Positions 40,184 to 48,449 of a stretch of 64,000 nt of DNA are shown one piece after another. Origin of the DNA: a bacterium (GTDB taxonomy: Bacteria > Actinomycetota > Acidimicrobiia > Acidimicrobiales > Bin134). The notes below the pieces were generated by a model. That model saw nothing but the letters and a program-made list of their open reading frames with translations, ran no database searches and was not told the origin of the DNA. Every line of letters starts with the position of its first letter. Position 1 is the first letter of the stretch. The stretch is taken from contig JAPOVT010000003.1 of assembly GCA_026708015.1 (NCBI GenBank), positions 157,228-221,227 of the forward strand, in the 5' to 3' direction. The translations under genes and the position numbers were made by a program.

Positions 40184-41119
40184 TCAGCCGTCCCGTGTGA
40201 ACGGCCGGGTGAGGGCTGCTGGTTGGCCGATGCGCCGACTCACCACCACCAGCACGATCACCGTCAAGACCGCCGGTGCCATGTTGGCGATGGATGCCAC
40301 CGATCCGGAGATGACGTCTTGGACCTGGAGTTGGAGCACGGTGGAAGACACGATGCCGAACAGCAGGGAACCGGCCATCACTCCGACTGGCCGCCACGCC
40401 CCGAAGTACACCAAAGCGATGGCGATGAATCCGCGGCCAGCAGTGAGGTTCTGCTGGAAGATCCCGATCTCCAAGGCCAGAGCCGCCCCGGCCAGCCCGG
40501 CCATGGTGTTGCCGATGACGATGGCCGCGGTGCGAATGCCGTTCACGCTCACGCCCAAGGTGTCGGCCGCTTGCGGGTTTTCCCCCACGGCTCGCACGTT
40601 GAGGCCGAAGGTGGTCTTGGTGATGAGCCAATAGAAAACCGGCACCAGCAAGAAGGCCACATAGGTGAGCACTGTGTGGCTGAACAGCAGCTCGCCGGCG
40701 CGCCCGGTGTCATCGGCCAGCCAGTCGAAGGGCTTGGTTTGCAGTCCGCTGATGGGCTTCGGGGTGCCAACCTGTTTTTGGAACAGCAGATCGGTGAAGC
40801 CCAAGCCGAAGAGATATATCCCGATTCCGCTGATGCCTTGTTCGGCGTGCATCACCACGGTGATGAATGCGTAGATGAGGCCCATCACCATTCCCGTCAC
40901 GAGTCCCATCAGCAGCCCGAAGGCGGCGCTGCCCGTCTCCAGTGCGGTGTAGTAGGCGGCGAACGCGCCGATGAGCATGACGCCTTCCACACCCAGGTTG
41001 AGCACTCCAGCCCGTTGGCCGACGGCCTCGCCCAGCGCGGCGAGCAGGAAGGGCACTGCCAGCCGGATGCCCGATGCCAGGGTGGCGGTGATGATGGCGA
41101 CGGTGAAGAAATCGTTCAT
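40184..41119 (-). CDS. Nucleoside-type ABC transporter permease (YufQ-like)
   Basis: A 311-residue polytopic permease of the BPD_transp_2 family with about eight to nine membrane segments. The family segment GQRAGVLNLGVEGVMLIGAFAAY is near residue 34, and ISGIGIYLFGLGFTDLLF near 95. It belongs with nucleoside/BMP importers. It overlaps the preceding permease gene by 4 nt. The ATPase and BMP binding domain that should partner it are at 11220-14876 on the opposite strand. Confidence 0.9.
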   Translation of the reverse strand: MNDFFTVAIITATLASGIRLAVPFLLAALGEAVGQRAGVLNLGVEGVMLIGAFAAYYTALETGSAAFGLLMGLVTGMVMGLIYAFITVVMHAEQGISGIGIYLFGLGFTDLLFQKQVGTPKPISGLQTKPFDWLADDTGRAGELLFSHTVLTYVAFLLVPVFYWLITKTTFGLNVRAVGENPQAADTLGVSVNGIRTAAIVIGNTMAGLAGAALALEIGIFQQNLTAGRGFIAIALVYFGAWRPVGVMAGSLLFGIVSSTVLQLQVQDVISGSVASIANMAPAVLTVIVLVVVSRRIGQPAALTRPFTRDG

Positions 41120-42249
41120 GCCCGATCCTCCATCTGGATGTCGCCTTCAGCCCATCGCTGTACTCGGGTACGCAATTTGAGGCTACCCACCACGAATACC
41201 ACCACCACGCCGTTGAGTGCGATCACCAGGGCTTGGGGAACCTGCACCGCTCGTTGCAGGGAGATGCCTCCGGCCAGCATTCCGCCGAACAGATAGGACG
41301 ACAGCACCGTGAACAGCGGGTGAAGCCCTCCGAACAACGCGGTCACGATGCCGTTGAACCCCGCACTCTGGGTGAATGCCAACGGGCCGCCCTCGCCGAT
41401 CAGCCGGTGCGATTCGCTTCCGAATACCAACACTGCACCGGCGATGCCAGCGCAGGCCCCGCTGAAGGCCAATGCCTGGGTGATACTCATCTCGACTTTC
41501 ATGCCTGAAGCGCGCGAGGCGTGGGGGTTGTGGCCAACCGCCCGCAGGCGCATGCCCAGGCTGCTGCGGAACAACAGCAGGTACGCGAGAATGGCCACGA
41601 CCAGGGCCACCACAATGCCCAGGTGCAGTCGCGTCCCCCCCGGCAATATGGGCAGATCGGCATTCTGAGTCAAGCGCTTGGTTTGCTGGATCCTGATGGC
41701 GCCAGGCTCGATGAGCCAATCCTCTAGCAAAAAGCTCATGAAGAACCCGGCGATGATGTTCATCATGATGGTGCTGAGAATCTCGTTGACCCCGCTGTAG
41801 GCCTTCAGGGCACCGGGGATCGCCCCCCAGACTCCTCCGCCGACTCCTCCAGCGATCATGACCAGCGGCACCAGGATCGGACGGGGGACATCGGGCAGGG
41901 CCAGTGCCACCAGCGTGGCCAGAATGGCGCCCATGATGATCTGGCCTTCGCCACCGATGTTGATGACACCGGTGCGGAAGGCGATACAAATGCCAACGCC
42001 GACCAGCATGAGGGGGATGGACTTCAGGGCGGTGGCAGCCAGTTCATCAGGACCCCCAAACGCTCCGGTGAACAGCTCCCGATAGCCGGTGAGCGGGTTG
42101 GCGCCGAACACCCCGAGGAGGATGGCGCCCACCACTAGGGCTGCAATCACCGCCCCCGCAGGCACCGCTAGTCCGGCAAAGGGACGCAAGAGGCGGCCAA
42201 TGTCGAACCCAGAGATAAATCTCTGTTGATTGTCAGTCATTTTCAACAT
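41116..42249 (-). CDS. Nucleoside-type ABC transporter permease (YufP-like)
   Basis: A 377-residue permease with an N-terminal membrane segment (about 24-48) and the BPD_transp_2 core: RTGVINIGGEGQIIMGAILA (about 91-110), YSGVNEILSTIMMNIIA and LRAVGHNPHASRASGM. First gene of the permease pair. Start ATG 42249 or ATG 42240; neither has a strong ribosome site. Divergent from the Tad pilus operon. Confidence 0.9.
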   Translation of the reverse strand: MLKMTDNQQRFISGFDIGRLLRPFAGLAVPAGAVIAALVVGAILLGVFGANPLTGYRELFTGAFGGPDELAATALKSIPLMLVGVGICIAFRTGVINIGGEGQIIMGAILATLVALALPDVPRPILVPLVMIAGGVGGGVWGAIPGALKAYSGVNEILSTIMMNIIAGFFMSFLLEDWLIEPGAIRIQQTKRLTQNADLPILPGGTRLHLGIVVALVVAILAYLLLFRSSLGMRLRAVGHNPHASRASGMKVEMSITQALAFSGACAGIAGAVLVFGSESHRLIGEGGPLAFTQSAGFNGIVTALFGGLHPLFTVLSSYLFGGMLAGGISLQRAVQVPQALVIALNGVVVVFVVGSLKLRTRVQRWAEGDIQMEDRA

Positions 42250-42304
42250 AGATTGCTCTGAGTTCCCCTCTGTTCACCGAAGCGATCAACTCGTGGAGGT
42301 TTCC

Positions 42305-42982
42305 ATGCTGGTGACCTGTTGGTCAACCAAGGGGGGTTCTGGCACAACGGTGATTGCGGCCCTCGTCAGCCTACACGCCACCCAAGATCGAGACCGGCCT
42401 GTTCTGCTTGTCGACCTCAGCGGCGACCTGCCGGCGGTGTTCGGCTGTGCCGAGACGTCATCTGGATTGGCCGGGTGGCTCCGCAGCGACCTCGCCCCCT
42501 GTTCGCTTGAGAGGGTGCTCGAGGAGCTGACTCCCAACCTGTCGCTGCTTCCTCGAGGTCGAGGCCCATTGAGTGCCCGGCGGGCCGATGAGCTTGTGGA
42601 TTGGCTGGCCTCTGACGGCATCGTGGTGGTGGACGCAGGGGTGCTGAGGGCCAAGGACGAATCCTCCGACCCCGGCTCGGATGACGAGCTTCGCTGGCGG
42701 CTGGTCGCCGAAGCCGACCGTTCGATGCTGGTAACCCGGGCGTGCTATTTAGCGCTGCGTCGAACGGTTTCGCTTCCGGTACGGCCCAGCGGGGTGGTGT
42801 TAGTTGCCGAGTCCGGCCGGGCCCTGACCCGGTCAGACTGCGAACGGGCCATCGGCGCACAGGTGTTGGCCACCGTCGCGGTTGATCCCGAAATCGCCCG
42901 AGCGGTGGATGCCGGGATGCTGCGCACCCGGGTGCCCAAGGGTGCGATCAAGGCTCTCAGTCGGCTGACCGAGGAGCTTTGA
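42305..42982 (+). CDS. CpaE/TadZ-like MinD-family ATPase of the Tad pilus operon
   Basis: 225 residues from ATG 42305, which has GGAGG about 7 nt upstream; a longer frame to 42230 overlaps the divergent permease. The deviant Walker A is WSTKGGSGTTVIAAL (residues 6-20), followed by VLLVDLSGDLPAVFG. TadZ/CpaE proteins localise the pilus machine at the membrane. The N-terminal receiver domain of classic CpaE is absent, and Walker B/catalytic features later are weak. It is first gene of the operon, with tadA starting 3 nt after its stop. Confidence 0.75.
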   Translation: MLVTCWSTKGGSGTTVIAALVSLHATQDRDRPVLLVDLSGDLPAVFGCAETSSGLAGWLRSDLAPCSLERVLEELTPNLSLLPRGRGPLSARRADELVDWLASDGIVVVDAGVLRAKDESSDPGSDDELRWRLVAEADRSMLVTRACYLALRRTVSLPVRPSGVVLVAESGRALTRSDCERAIGAQVLATVAVDPEIARAVDAGMLRTRVPKGAIKALSRLTEEL

Positions 42983-42985
42983 GCG

Positions 42986-44011
42986 GTGGCTTGGAGTCGT
43001 ATCGGGGGAGGCAAGGAGGCCCTCAACCCATTCCTCTGTGATCCGTCAGTGTCGGAAATCATGGTGAACGGTCCCGGACCGGTGTGGGTAGAGCGCCGCG
43101 GGCGCTTGGAGGCCACCAACACCATCTTGGATACCGAAACAATCGAGCTGCTCATCGAGCAGACAGTGGCCCCTTTGGGCCGTCGCATCGACCGCAGCTC
43201 CCCGATGGTGGATGCCCGACTAAATGACGGATCCCGCCTCAATGCGGTTGTGCCGCCGGTGGCGGTGGACGGCCCCTACGTGACCATCCGCCGTTTCTCT
43301 GTTCACCCCGTTCCTCTTGAGGAATTCGCTTCTCCCGGCGTTGTGTCTGCCCTGCGATGGGCAGTGTCCGCCCGCTGCAACCTGGTGGTGTCGGGGGGCA
43401 CTGGAGCGGGCAAGACAACCCTTCTGAATGCCCTGGCTGGCTCCATTGACCCCGGCGAACGGGTGGTGACAGTGGAGGACGCCGCCGAGCTGGCCCTCGC
43501 CAGCGACCACGTTGTGCGCCTTGAAGCCCGGCCGGTGGACGCCGATGGAGTATCCCCGGTCACCATCCGGCAGCTTGTGCGTAACGCCCTGCGCATGAGG
43601 CCCGACCGGATCATCGTGGGCGAAGTCCGAGGAGCGGAGACCCTCGACATGCTCCAGGCGATGAACACCGGCCATGAGGGTTCGCTGTCCACCTGCCATG
43701 CCAACAGCCCGGCCGACGCCCTCAGCCGACTAGAGACCATGGTGCTCCTCGATGGCGGTGCCGTTCCTCTGGCCGCAGTGAGGGATCAGATCGCCGCCGC
43801 ATTGGATTTGGTGGTCCATGTCGCCCGCCGTCCACAGGGACAGCGGCGCATCGTCTCGCTGGCGGTGATCGACCGCTCAGATGAACGCGACGACGGAAGT
43901 CGGCCTCGGCTCCGCCAGATAGCCGACGAGCTTCGATTGCACAGCCTGCCGTCGGTCAAACCTCGGAAATCGAACGCCGGCGATCCCGATCCACGATGGC
44001 TTCGCCAATGA
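42986..44011 (+). CDS. tadA: Tad pilus assembly ATPase TadA/CpaF
   Basis: A secretion ATPase powering pilin assembly. 341 residues: an N-terminal domain with FLCDPSVSEIMVNGPGPVWVE, then RRF, Walker A SGGTGAGKTTLLNAL (about 135-149), Asp box VTVEDAAEL, and MRPDRIIVGEVRGAE (Walker B region) followed by STCHANSPADALSRLE (His box). Shorter than many TadA (about 400-450) because the N-terminal extension is missing. GTG start; the end overlaps tadB by 16 bp. Confidence 0.93.
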   Translation: MAWSRIGGGKEALNPFLCDPSVSEIMVNGPGPVWVERRGRLEATNTILDTETIELLIEQTVAPLGRRIDRSSPMVDARLNDGSRLNAVVPPVAVDGPYVTIRRFSVHPVPLEEFASPGVVSALRWAVSARCNLVVSGGTGAGKTTLLNALAGSIDPGERVVTVEDAAELALASDHVVRLEARPVDADGVSPVTIRQLVRNALRMRPDRIIVGEVRGAETLDMLQAMNTGHEGSLSTCHANSPADALSRLETMVLLDGGAVPLAAVRDQIAAALDLVVHVARRPQGQRRIVSLAVIDRSDERDDGSRPRLRQIADELRLHSLPSVKPRKSNAGDPDPRWLRQ

Positions 44012-44778
44012 CGGTGATCAAAGAGGCGCTTGGGGCGGCTGCCGAGCGGGTCCAGGCCATGGCCGCCCGGGCCGGGTTGAATGCGACGATAGCCCAAGTC
44101 CACAAAGGACTGGGAGCGGTGGCATTGTTCGGCGGGAGCTTCGGCGCTCTCCAAGCGGGAGTGATCGGTGCAATCGTCGGCACGGTGGTGTCAGTTGTCG
44201 GTGCCCTGATGTTGCTGAGAGCCAATCGTCATCGCCGCGACCAAGTTATGGAGGCGCAACTCCCCGGCTTCTTGGAGGCCATCGCCCGCGGCTTGCGAAC
44301 CGGCCTGCAACTCGGTCCTGCGACGGTGGAGGCTGCTTCCAGCACACCACCTCCGCTGCACCATGAGGTATTGCCGTTGGCCGAGGAGCTTCGTCGAGGG
44401 CTGCGCAGCGCCGATGTGTTCGACCGCTGGGCCCGTCGCCGTCCCGGCAGCGGTTCCGGTCTGGCCGCGGCCGCAATGGCCTTTGCCGCTTCCGCCGGCG
44501 GCGCCCAGGCGCGGGCCATCGACGGGGTGGCGGCCACCTTGAGGGATCGGGCGGCCCTCGAACTGGAGGTGCGCTCGCTCACCTCTCAGGCCCGGGTCTC
44601 GGCGATGATGATCGCGGCCCTGCCCGTGGGCTTCATGCTCCTGTCAGCTGGCGTGGGCGACCATGCGGTCAGCTTCATGTTCACCACTCGACTCGGCTTG
44701 GCCTTTCTCGCCTGCGGCCTGGGCCTCGATGCGATCGGCGCGTGGTGGATGCGTCGGATTGTCAACTCCCGAGACTGA
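43996..44778 (+). CDS. tadB: Tad pilus inner-membrane protein TadB
   Basis: 260 residues with membrane segments near 38-75 and 190-250 and a T2SSF-type cytoplasmic domain (LPGFLEAIARGLRTGLQLG, EELRRGLRSADVF). Forms the membrane platform with TadC. tadC starts 1 nt after its stop. The T2SSF domain is weakly conserved, but gene order supports the call. Confidence 0.85.
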   Translation: MASPMTVIKEALGAAAERVQAMAARAGLNATIAQVHKGLGAVALFGGSFGALQAGVIGAIVGTVVSVVGALMLLRANRHRRDQVMEAQLPGFLEAIARGLRTGLQLGPATVEAASSTPPPLHHEVLPLAEELRRGLRSADVFDRWARRRPGSGSGLAAAAMAFAASAGGAQARAIDGVAATLRDRAALELEVRSLTSQARVSAMMIAALPVGFMLLSAGVGDHAVSFMFTTRLGLAFLACGLGLDAIGAWWMRRIVNSRD

Positions 44779-44779
44779 C

Positions 44780-45484
44780 ATGGTCCTTCCCATCGTCTTG
44801 GGTTTGCTGTGGGCAGCCGTGGTGCTCCTCTGGGGGTGGCAGGCACGTCCCCGCCAGATCCGATCTCCCTCACCGAGCCCGACACGGTCCCGCTCGTCGA
44901 AGACCGCTCCCGTTGTCGGTATGGCATTGGCAGCGGTGATTGCATTGGCAATTCATCCTGTGCTCGGAGTGGGGGTGGGTTTGTTCATGTGGATCGTTCC
45001 CCACCGCCGCCGGGCGCAGTTGCAGCACCGCAAGCAAGCTGAAGTCATCGAAGAACTGCCTGAAGTGGTCGATCTGCTCCGGTTGGCTGTTTCGTCGGGG
45101 CTCAATGTTCATCTAGCGGTGGCCGCAGTAGGGGAGCGTCTCGGCGGTCCCGTGGGCCTTGGCTTGGCGGGTGCCGTTCAGCGGGCTCAGGACGGGATGC
45201 GCCTGGCCGATGCGCTAGAACCGCTGCCCGATTCCGTCGGCGAGCCGGTGCGTCCCCTCGTCAGAGTGTTGATCGATGGCGATCGCTACGGCACCGAATT
45301 GGAGCCCGCTCTGGCTCAGCTGGCCGCCGACAGCCGACTGTTGCGCCGCCACCGTGCTGAAGAGCAGGCTCGCCGTCTGCCGTTGCGCCTATTGCTGCCC
45401 TTGGTGGTTTGCATTCTGCCCGCTTTCATCCTCCTCACCCTGGCCCCGGTCTTGGCCGAAACGCTTACCATTCTGCGCCAATGA
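44780..45484 (+). CDS. tadC: Tad pilus inner-membrane protein TadC
   Basis: 234 residues from ATG 44780. Membrane segments lie at the N-terminus (2-20), about 50-80 and the C-terminus (about 205-230); between them is the T2SSF domain EELPEVVDLLRLAVSSGLNVHLAV. The frame is open further upstream, but that region is tadB in another frame. Followed after 49 bp by the pilin gene. Confidence 0.85.
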   Translation: MVLPIVLGLLWAAVVLLWGWQARPRQIRSPSPSPTRSRSSKTAPVVGMALAAVIALAIHPVLGVGVGLFMWIVPHRRRAQLQHRKQAEVIEELPEVVDLLRLAVSSGLNVHLAVAAVGERLGGPVGLGLAGAVQRAQDGMRLADALEPLPDSVGEPVRPLVRVLIDGDRYGTELEPALAQLAADSRLLRRHRAEEQARRLPLRLLLPLVVCILPAFILLTLAPVLAETLTILRQ

Positions 45485-45533
45485 CCAAATCCGCATCTTC
45501 CCCCGCCACTTCATTTCCACACAGGTACACAGC

Positions 45534-45740
45534 ATGTTCTTGCTTCGATGGCTCATTGCTCTTCACTCATGGACGGCCCGAATTCGATCCGACCGGGGTC
45601 AGGCGACCGCCGAATATGCCCTCATTCTCTTGGGGGCTGCCGCGATAGCCATGCTCCTCGTGACCTGGGTCACCAGGACCAACCGAATCTCCAACCTTCT
45701 CGACGCTGTATTCCGCCACATCACCGGCCTTGTCGGCTAG
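45534..45740 (+). CDS. Flp-type pilin (DUF4244-like)
   Basis: 68 residues. A short basic leader leads to the class IVb prepilin cleavage motif in SDRGQATAEYALILLG (cleavage expected after the Gly at residue 22), followed by the hydrophobic assembly helix (about 26-46). A prepilin peptidase is needed but not seen in the window. It lies between tadC and the tadE-like gene, the expected pilin position. Confidence 0.85.
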   Translation: MFLLRWLIALHSWTARIRSDRGQATAEYALILLGAAAIAMLLVTWVTRTNRISNLLDAVFRHITGLVG

Positions 45741-46125
45741 CGGCCCGGCTGCGGGCCCCGCAGCCCGAGACCGAGGACAGGCTGCGGTAGAGACTGCTCT
45801 GGTGCTTCCGCTGATCATGGCGGTGGCGTTGGCGCTGGTTCAGGTGGGGCTGTTGGTGCGCGACCACGTTTTGGTCGTACATGCGGCCCGAGAGGCAGCC
45901 CGCGCCGCGGCGGTCGACCCCACCACCGAGGCGGCTACCGTCGCCGCGCTTGCTGCCACCAGTCTGGACCCGGACAGATTGCTGGTGGAAACGCAGGGAA
46001 GCCGGACGACCGGCGGCCTCCTCCGAGTCACCGTGCGCTTTCGGCCCGAGCCCGCGGTGCCCTTGGTGGGCGGCCTGTTCCCCTCCGTGACCATCCAAGA
46101 GGCGTTGACCGTTCGCGTAGAATAG
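45730..46125 (+). CDS. TadE-like minor pseudopilin
   Basis: 131 residues. After a short Ala/Pro-rich leader comes DRGQAAVETALVLPLIMAVALALVQVGLLV, the TadE-like domain with conserved Glu in a hydrophobic helix, then an extracytoplasmic mixed domain. The start shown is TTG 45730, overlapping the pilin stop by 11 nt; no ATG/GTG gives a full leader, so the exact start is uncertain. Last gene of the pilus operon. Confidence 0.8.
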   Translation: MSASGPAAGPAARDRGQAAVETALVLPLIMAVALALVQVGLLVRDHVLVVHAAREAARAAAVDPTTEAATVAALAATSLDPDRLLVETQGSRTTGGLLRVTVRFRPEPAVPLVGGLFPSVTIQEALTVRVE

Positions 46126-46172
46126 CTGCTCTGGACCGAAACGAATTGGAACCACCACTAGTCTGATATGTC

Positions 46173-46517
46173 GTGGAATTCAGCGTCACCGTTGCCTCCC
46201 ATAAGGGATGGGAGGTTCTGACGGTTACCGGTGAGATCGACATGGCCACCGCGCCCCGATTCCGCCAGCGGCTGCTCGCCTTGATCAGTGGCGGGGTTCA
46301 AAACGTGGTCATCGATCTATCCGGGGTGGATTACATAGACTCCACCGGACTCGGCGTGCTCATGGGCGGGGCCAAGCGAGTGCGAAGCGCCGGAGGAGAC
46401 ATCCGGCTCGTCACGACGGGATCCCGCCTCGCTGATCTGATCGAGCTCACTCGACTCGACCGTGTCCTTGATGTGTTCGACTCGGTTTCGGCGGCCACCG
46501 AAGGTTCTGGCTCGTGA
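46173..46517 (+). CDS. STAS-domain anti-sigma factor antagonist
   Basis: 114 residues. GEIDMATAPRFRQRLLALI and VDYIDSTGLGVLMGG form the STAS core, with the switch Ser at about 55 in DSTGLG. GTG start. The end overlaps the following anti-sigma gene by 4 nt, so the two are a coupled partner-switching pair. The target sigma factor is not adjacent; the sigma-70 factor at 15045 is of housekeeping type and not an obvious target. Confidence 0.9.
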   Translation: MEFSVTVASHKGWEVLTVTGEIDMATAPRFRQRLLALISGGVQNVVIDLSGVDYIDSTGLGVLMGGAKRVRSAGGDIRLVTTGSRLADLIELTRLDRVLDVFDSVSAATEGSGS

Positions 46518-46963
46518 CAACCGACCCCACCCAATTCGACTTTGAGATTCCCGCTCGCCCCGAATACCTCTCGCTGGTTCGCTCCTTGGTGGTCGAAGCC
46601 GCCGAAATGGATGAATCCCTGAGTCGAGAGCGAATCGAGGACTTCAAGGTGGCTGTCTCCGAGGCCACCACCAATGCCATTGAGGCCCATGCCCGAGCCT
46701 GTCGCGACGATTCCATCCGGATACGCTGCACCCTCTTCGACGACCGCCTTGAATTCCACATCACCGATCGGGGCTACGGCTTCTATCCCGATCAGATTCA
46801 AGTACTCCCCGAGCCCGATGATCCCAGCCGGTTGAATTTCGAGCGGGGTTTGGGCATCTATCTAATGCGAGTCCTCTCCGACAAGGTTGAGATCCAAAGC
46901 GGGCCCGATGGAACCGAGGTCTCATTGGCCATCGACCTTCCTGCCAACAACTCGAATTCCTGA
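46514..46963 (+). CDS. Anti-sigma regulatory factor, serine kinase-fold (RsbW/SpoIIAB type)
   Basis: 149 residues of the GHKL HATPase_c_2 type: N-box FKVAVSEATTNAIEAHA (about 45-61), then FHITDRGYGFYPDQI (G1 region) and the G2-like GLGIYLMRVLSDKV. Such kinases bind sigma factors and phosphorylate the STAS antagonist. Coupled to the upstream STAS gene. Confidence 0.88.
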   Translation: MTTDPTQFDFEIPARPEYLSLVRSLVVEAAEMDESLSRERIEDFKVAVSEATTNAIEAHARACRDDSIRIRCTLFDDRLEFHITDRGYGFYPDQIQVLPEPDDPSRLNFERGLGIYLMRVLSDKVEIQSGPDGTEVSLAIDLPANNSNS

Positions 46964-47038
46964 GCTGATAGCAAGGGAATAGCCGAATGCCCGCTGTGAC
47001 TGAGTAAGCCATGCCAAAAGCGGCTACTTTCAGCGCCG

Positions 47039-48376
47039 GTGGCTGACAAAAATCTCCTCAGCGATCTGACGTTCCTGGGTGGTCCCAGCCGCTTGGCCCG
47101 ATTCATCGGCCGCCCGATTCACCATTTCGCAGCCATCGAGGCCGCAGGCGGTGTTCTCATGCTGGTCGCCACAGTGGCCGCCCTGGTCTGGGTCAACTCT
47201 CCATGGCAGAGCTCTTATGAGGACTTTTGGCACACCTACGTATCGTTCTCAGTGGGCGACTATCGCTTCAAGCACGATCTCGCTCACATCGTTCAAGACG
47301 GCCTCATGGCCGTGTTCTTCTTCGTGGTCGGCCTGGAGATCAAACGGGAATTGGTGACCGGCCAGCTCCGGGATCCCCGCTTTGCCGCGCTACCCGCGGT
47401 GGCCGCCCTCGGCGGCATGGTGGTGCCCGCCCTCGTCTACTTCGCATTCAATGCCGGCGGGCCTGGTCAAGACGGCTGGGGTATCCCCATGGCCACCGAC
47501 ATCGCCTTCGCCATAGGGGTCCTTTCGCTTCTCGGCAATCGCATTTCTTCTCAGATGAAGGTGTTCCTGCTGACCCTGGCCATCGTCGATGACATCGGCG
47601 CCATCCTGGTGATCGCAATCTTCTACACCAGCGATCTCTCCGGCAATTGGCTGCTCACCGCCGCCATTCTGCTGGCTGGCATTCTGGTGCTCCGCCGGCT
47701 CAACGTTTGGTATCTGCCTATATACCTTGTCATTGGGGTGGCCTTCTGGCTGGCCGTGCTGGAATCCGGAGTCCACGCCACAATTGCCGGGGTGATCCTC
47801 GGTCTGATCACCCCGGCCAAGCCCCTCCAGTCAGAAGAGGAAGCCCGCCGCTGGGCCAGTTGGCTCCAGATGCAAGACGTTGTCCACCTCGACGACGTGC
47901 GCCGAGTTGGATTCCACCTTCGAGAGTCCCAGCCCGTCAGTCTGCGGATTGAAGAGATGCTCCACCCCATAGCCGGCTACGTCATCATCCCCCTCTTCGC
48001 CCTGTCGGCCGCGGGGGTTGAGCTCTCCGGCGATGTTCTGTCCGATGCGGTCACCTCGCCGGTGACGCTGGGGGTAGCGGTCGGATTGGTAGTGGGCAAG
48101 ACCGCGGGTATCTCGCTGTTCTCTTGGATCGCCCACCGATTGGGCTGGGTCACCATTCCAAAATCACTGGCCGGCCTCCACATGGTGGGGTTGGCCATGG
48201 TGGCCGGAATCGGCTTCACCGTGTCGCTCTTCATCTCCCGACTGGCCTTCGGTGACCCATCCGTGGCCGATGAGTCCAAGATCGGAATCCTGGTGGGATC
48301 GCTGATCGCCGCGGTCGTTGGTCTGGCGATTTTGTCCCGTACCGAGCCTCGTCCAAAGTACGCAGACAAGGCCTAA
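47039..48376 (+). CDS. nhaA: Na+/H+ antiporter NhaA
   Basis: 445-residue inner-membrane sodium/proton antiporter with about twelve membrane segments. It shows the family core GWGIPMATDIAFAIGVLSLLGNR and LTLAIVDDIGAILVIAIFY, in which the VDD pair corresponds to the ion-binding Asp residues of E. coli NhaA. GTG start at 47039. The extra 30 or so residues at the N-terminus and an ~40-residue central loop (about 265-305) are actinobacterial. It fits a saline or fluctuating environment together with the betaine importer. Confidence 0.95.
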   Translation: MADKNLLSDLTFLGGPSRLARFIGRPIHHFAAIEAAGGVLMLVATVAALVWVNSPWQSSYEDFWHTYVSFSVGDYRFKHDLAHIVQDGLMAVFFFVVGLEIKRELVTGQLRDPRFAALPAVAALGGMVVPALVYFAFNAGGPGQDGWGIPMATDIAFAIGVLSLLGNRISSQMKVFLLTLAIVDDIGAILVIAIFYTSDLSGNWLLTAAILLAGILVLRRLNVWYLPIYLVIGVAFWLAVLESGVHATIAGVILGLITPAKPLQSEEEARRWASWLQMQDVVHLDDVRRVGFHLRESQPVSLRIEEMLHPIAGYVIIPLFALSAAGVELSGDVLSDAVTSPVTLGVAVGLVVGKTAGISLFSWIAHRLGWVTIPKSLAGLHMVGLAMVAGIGFTVSLFISRLAFGDPSVADESKIGILVGSLIAAVVGLAILSRTEPRPKYADKA

Positions 48377-48449
48377 TCCACGAGTCTTGCGCTCAGCGCG
48401 TTTAGGTTCTGCTTGACAGCCCCTCTACCTCAACCCCTAGCTTCTCCCC

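Noticed and set aside
48413..48449. Promoter with TTGACA upstream of topA
   Set aside because: No good -10 hexamer at 16-18 bp spacing; the nearest TAGCTT is at 19 bp, so support is too weak for a feature.
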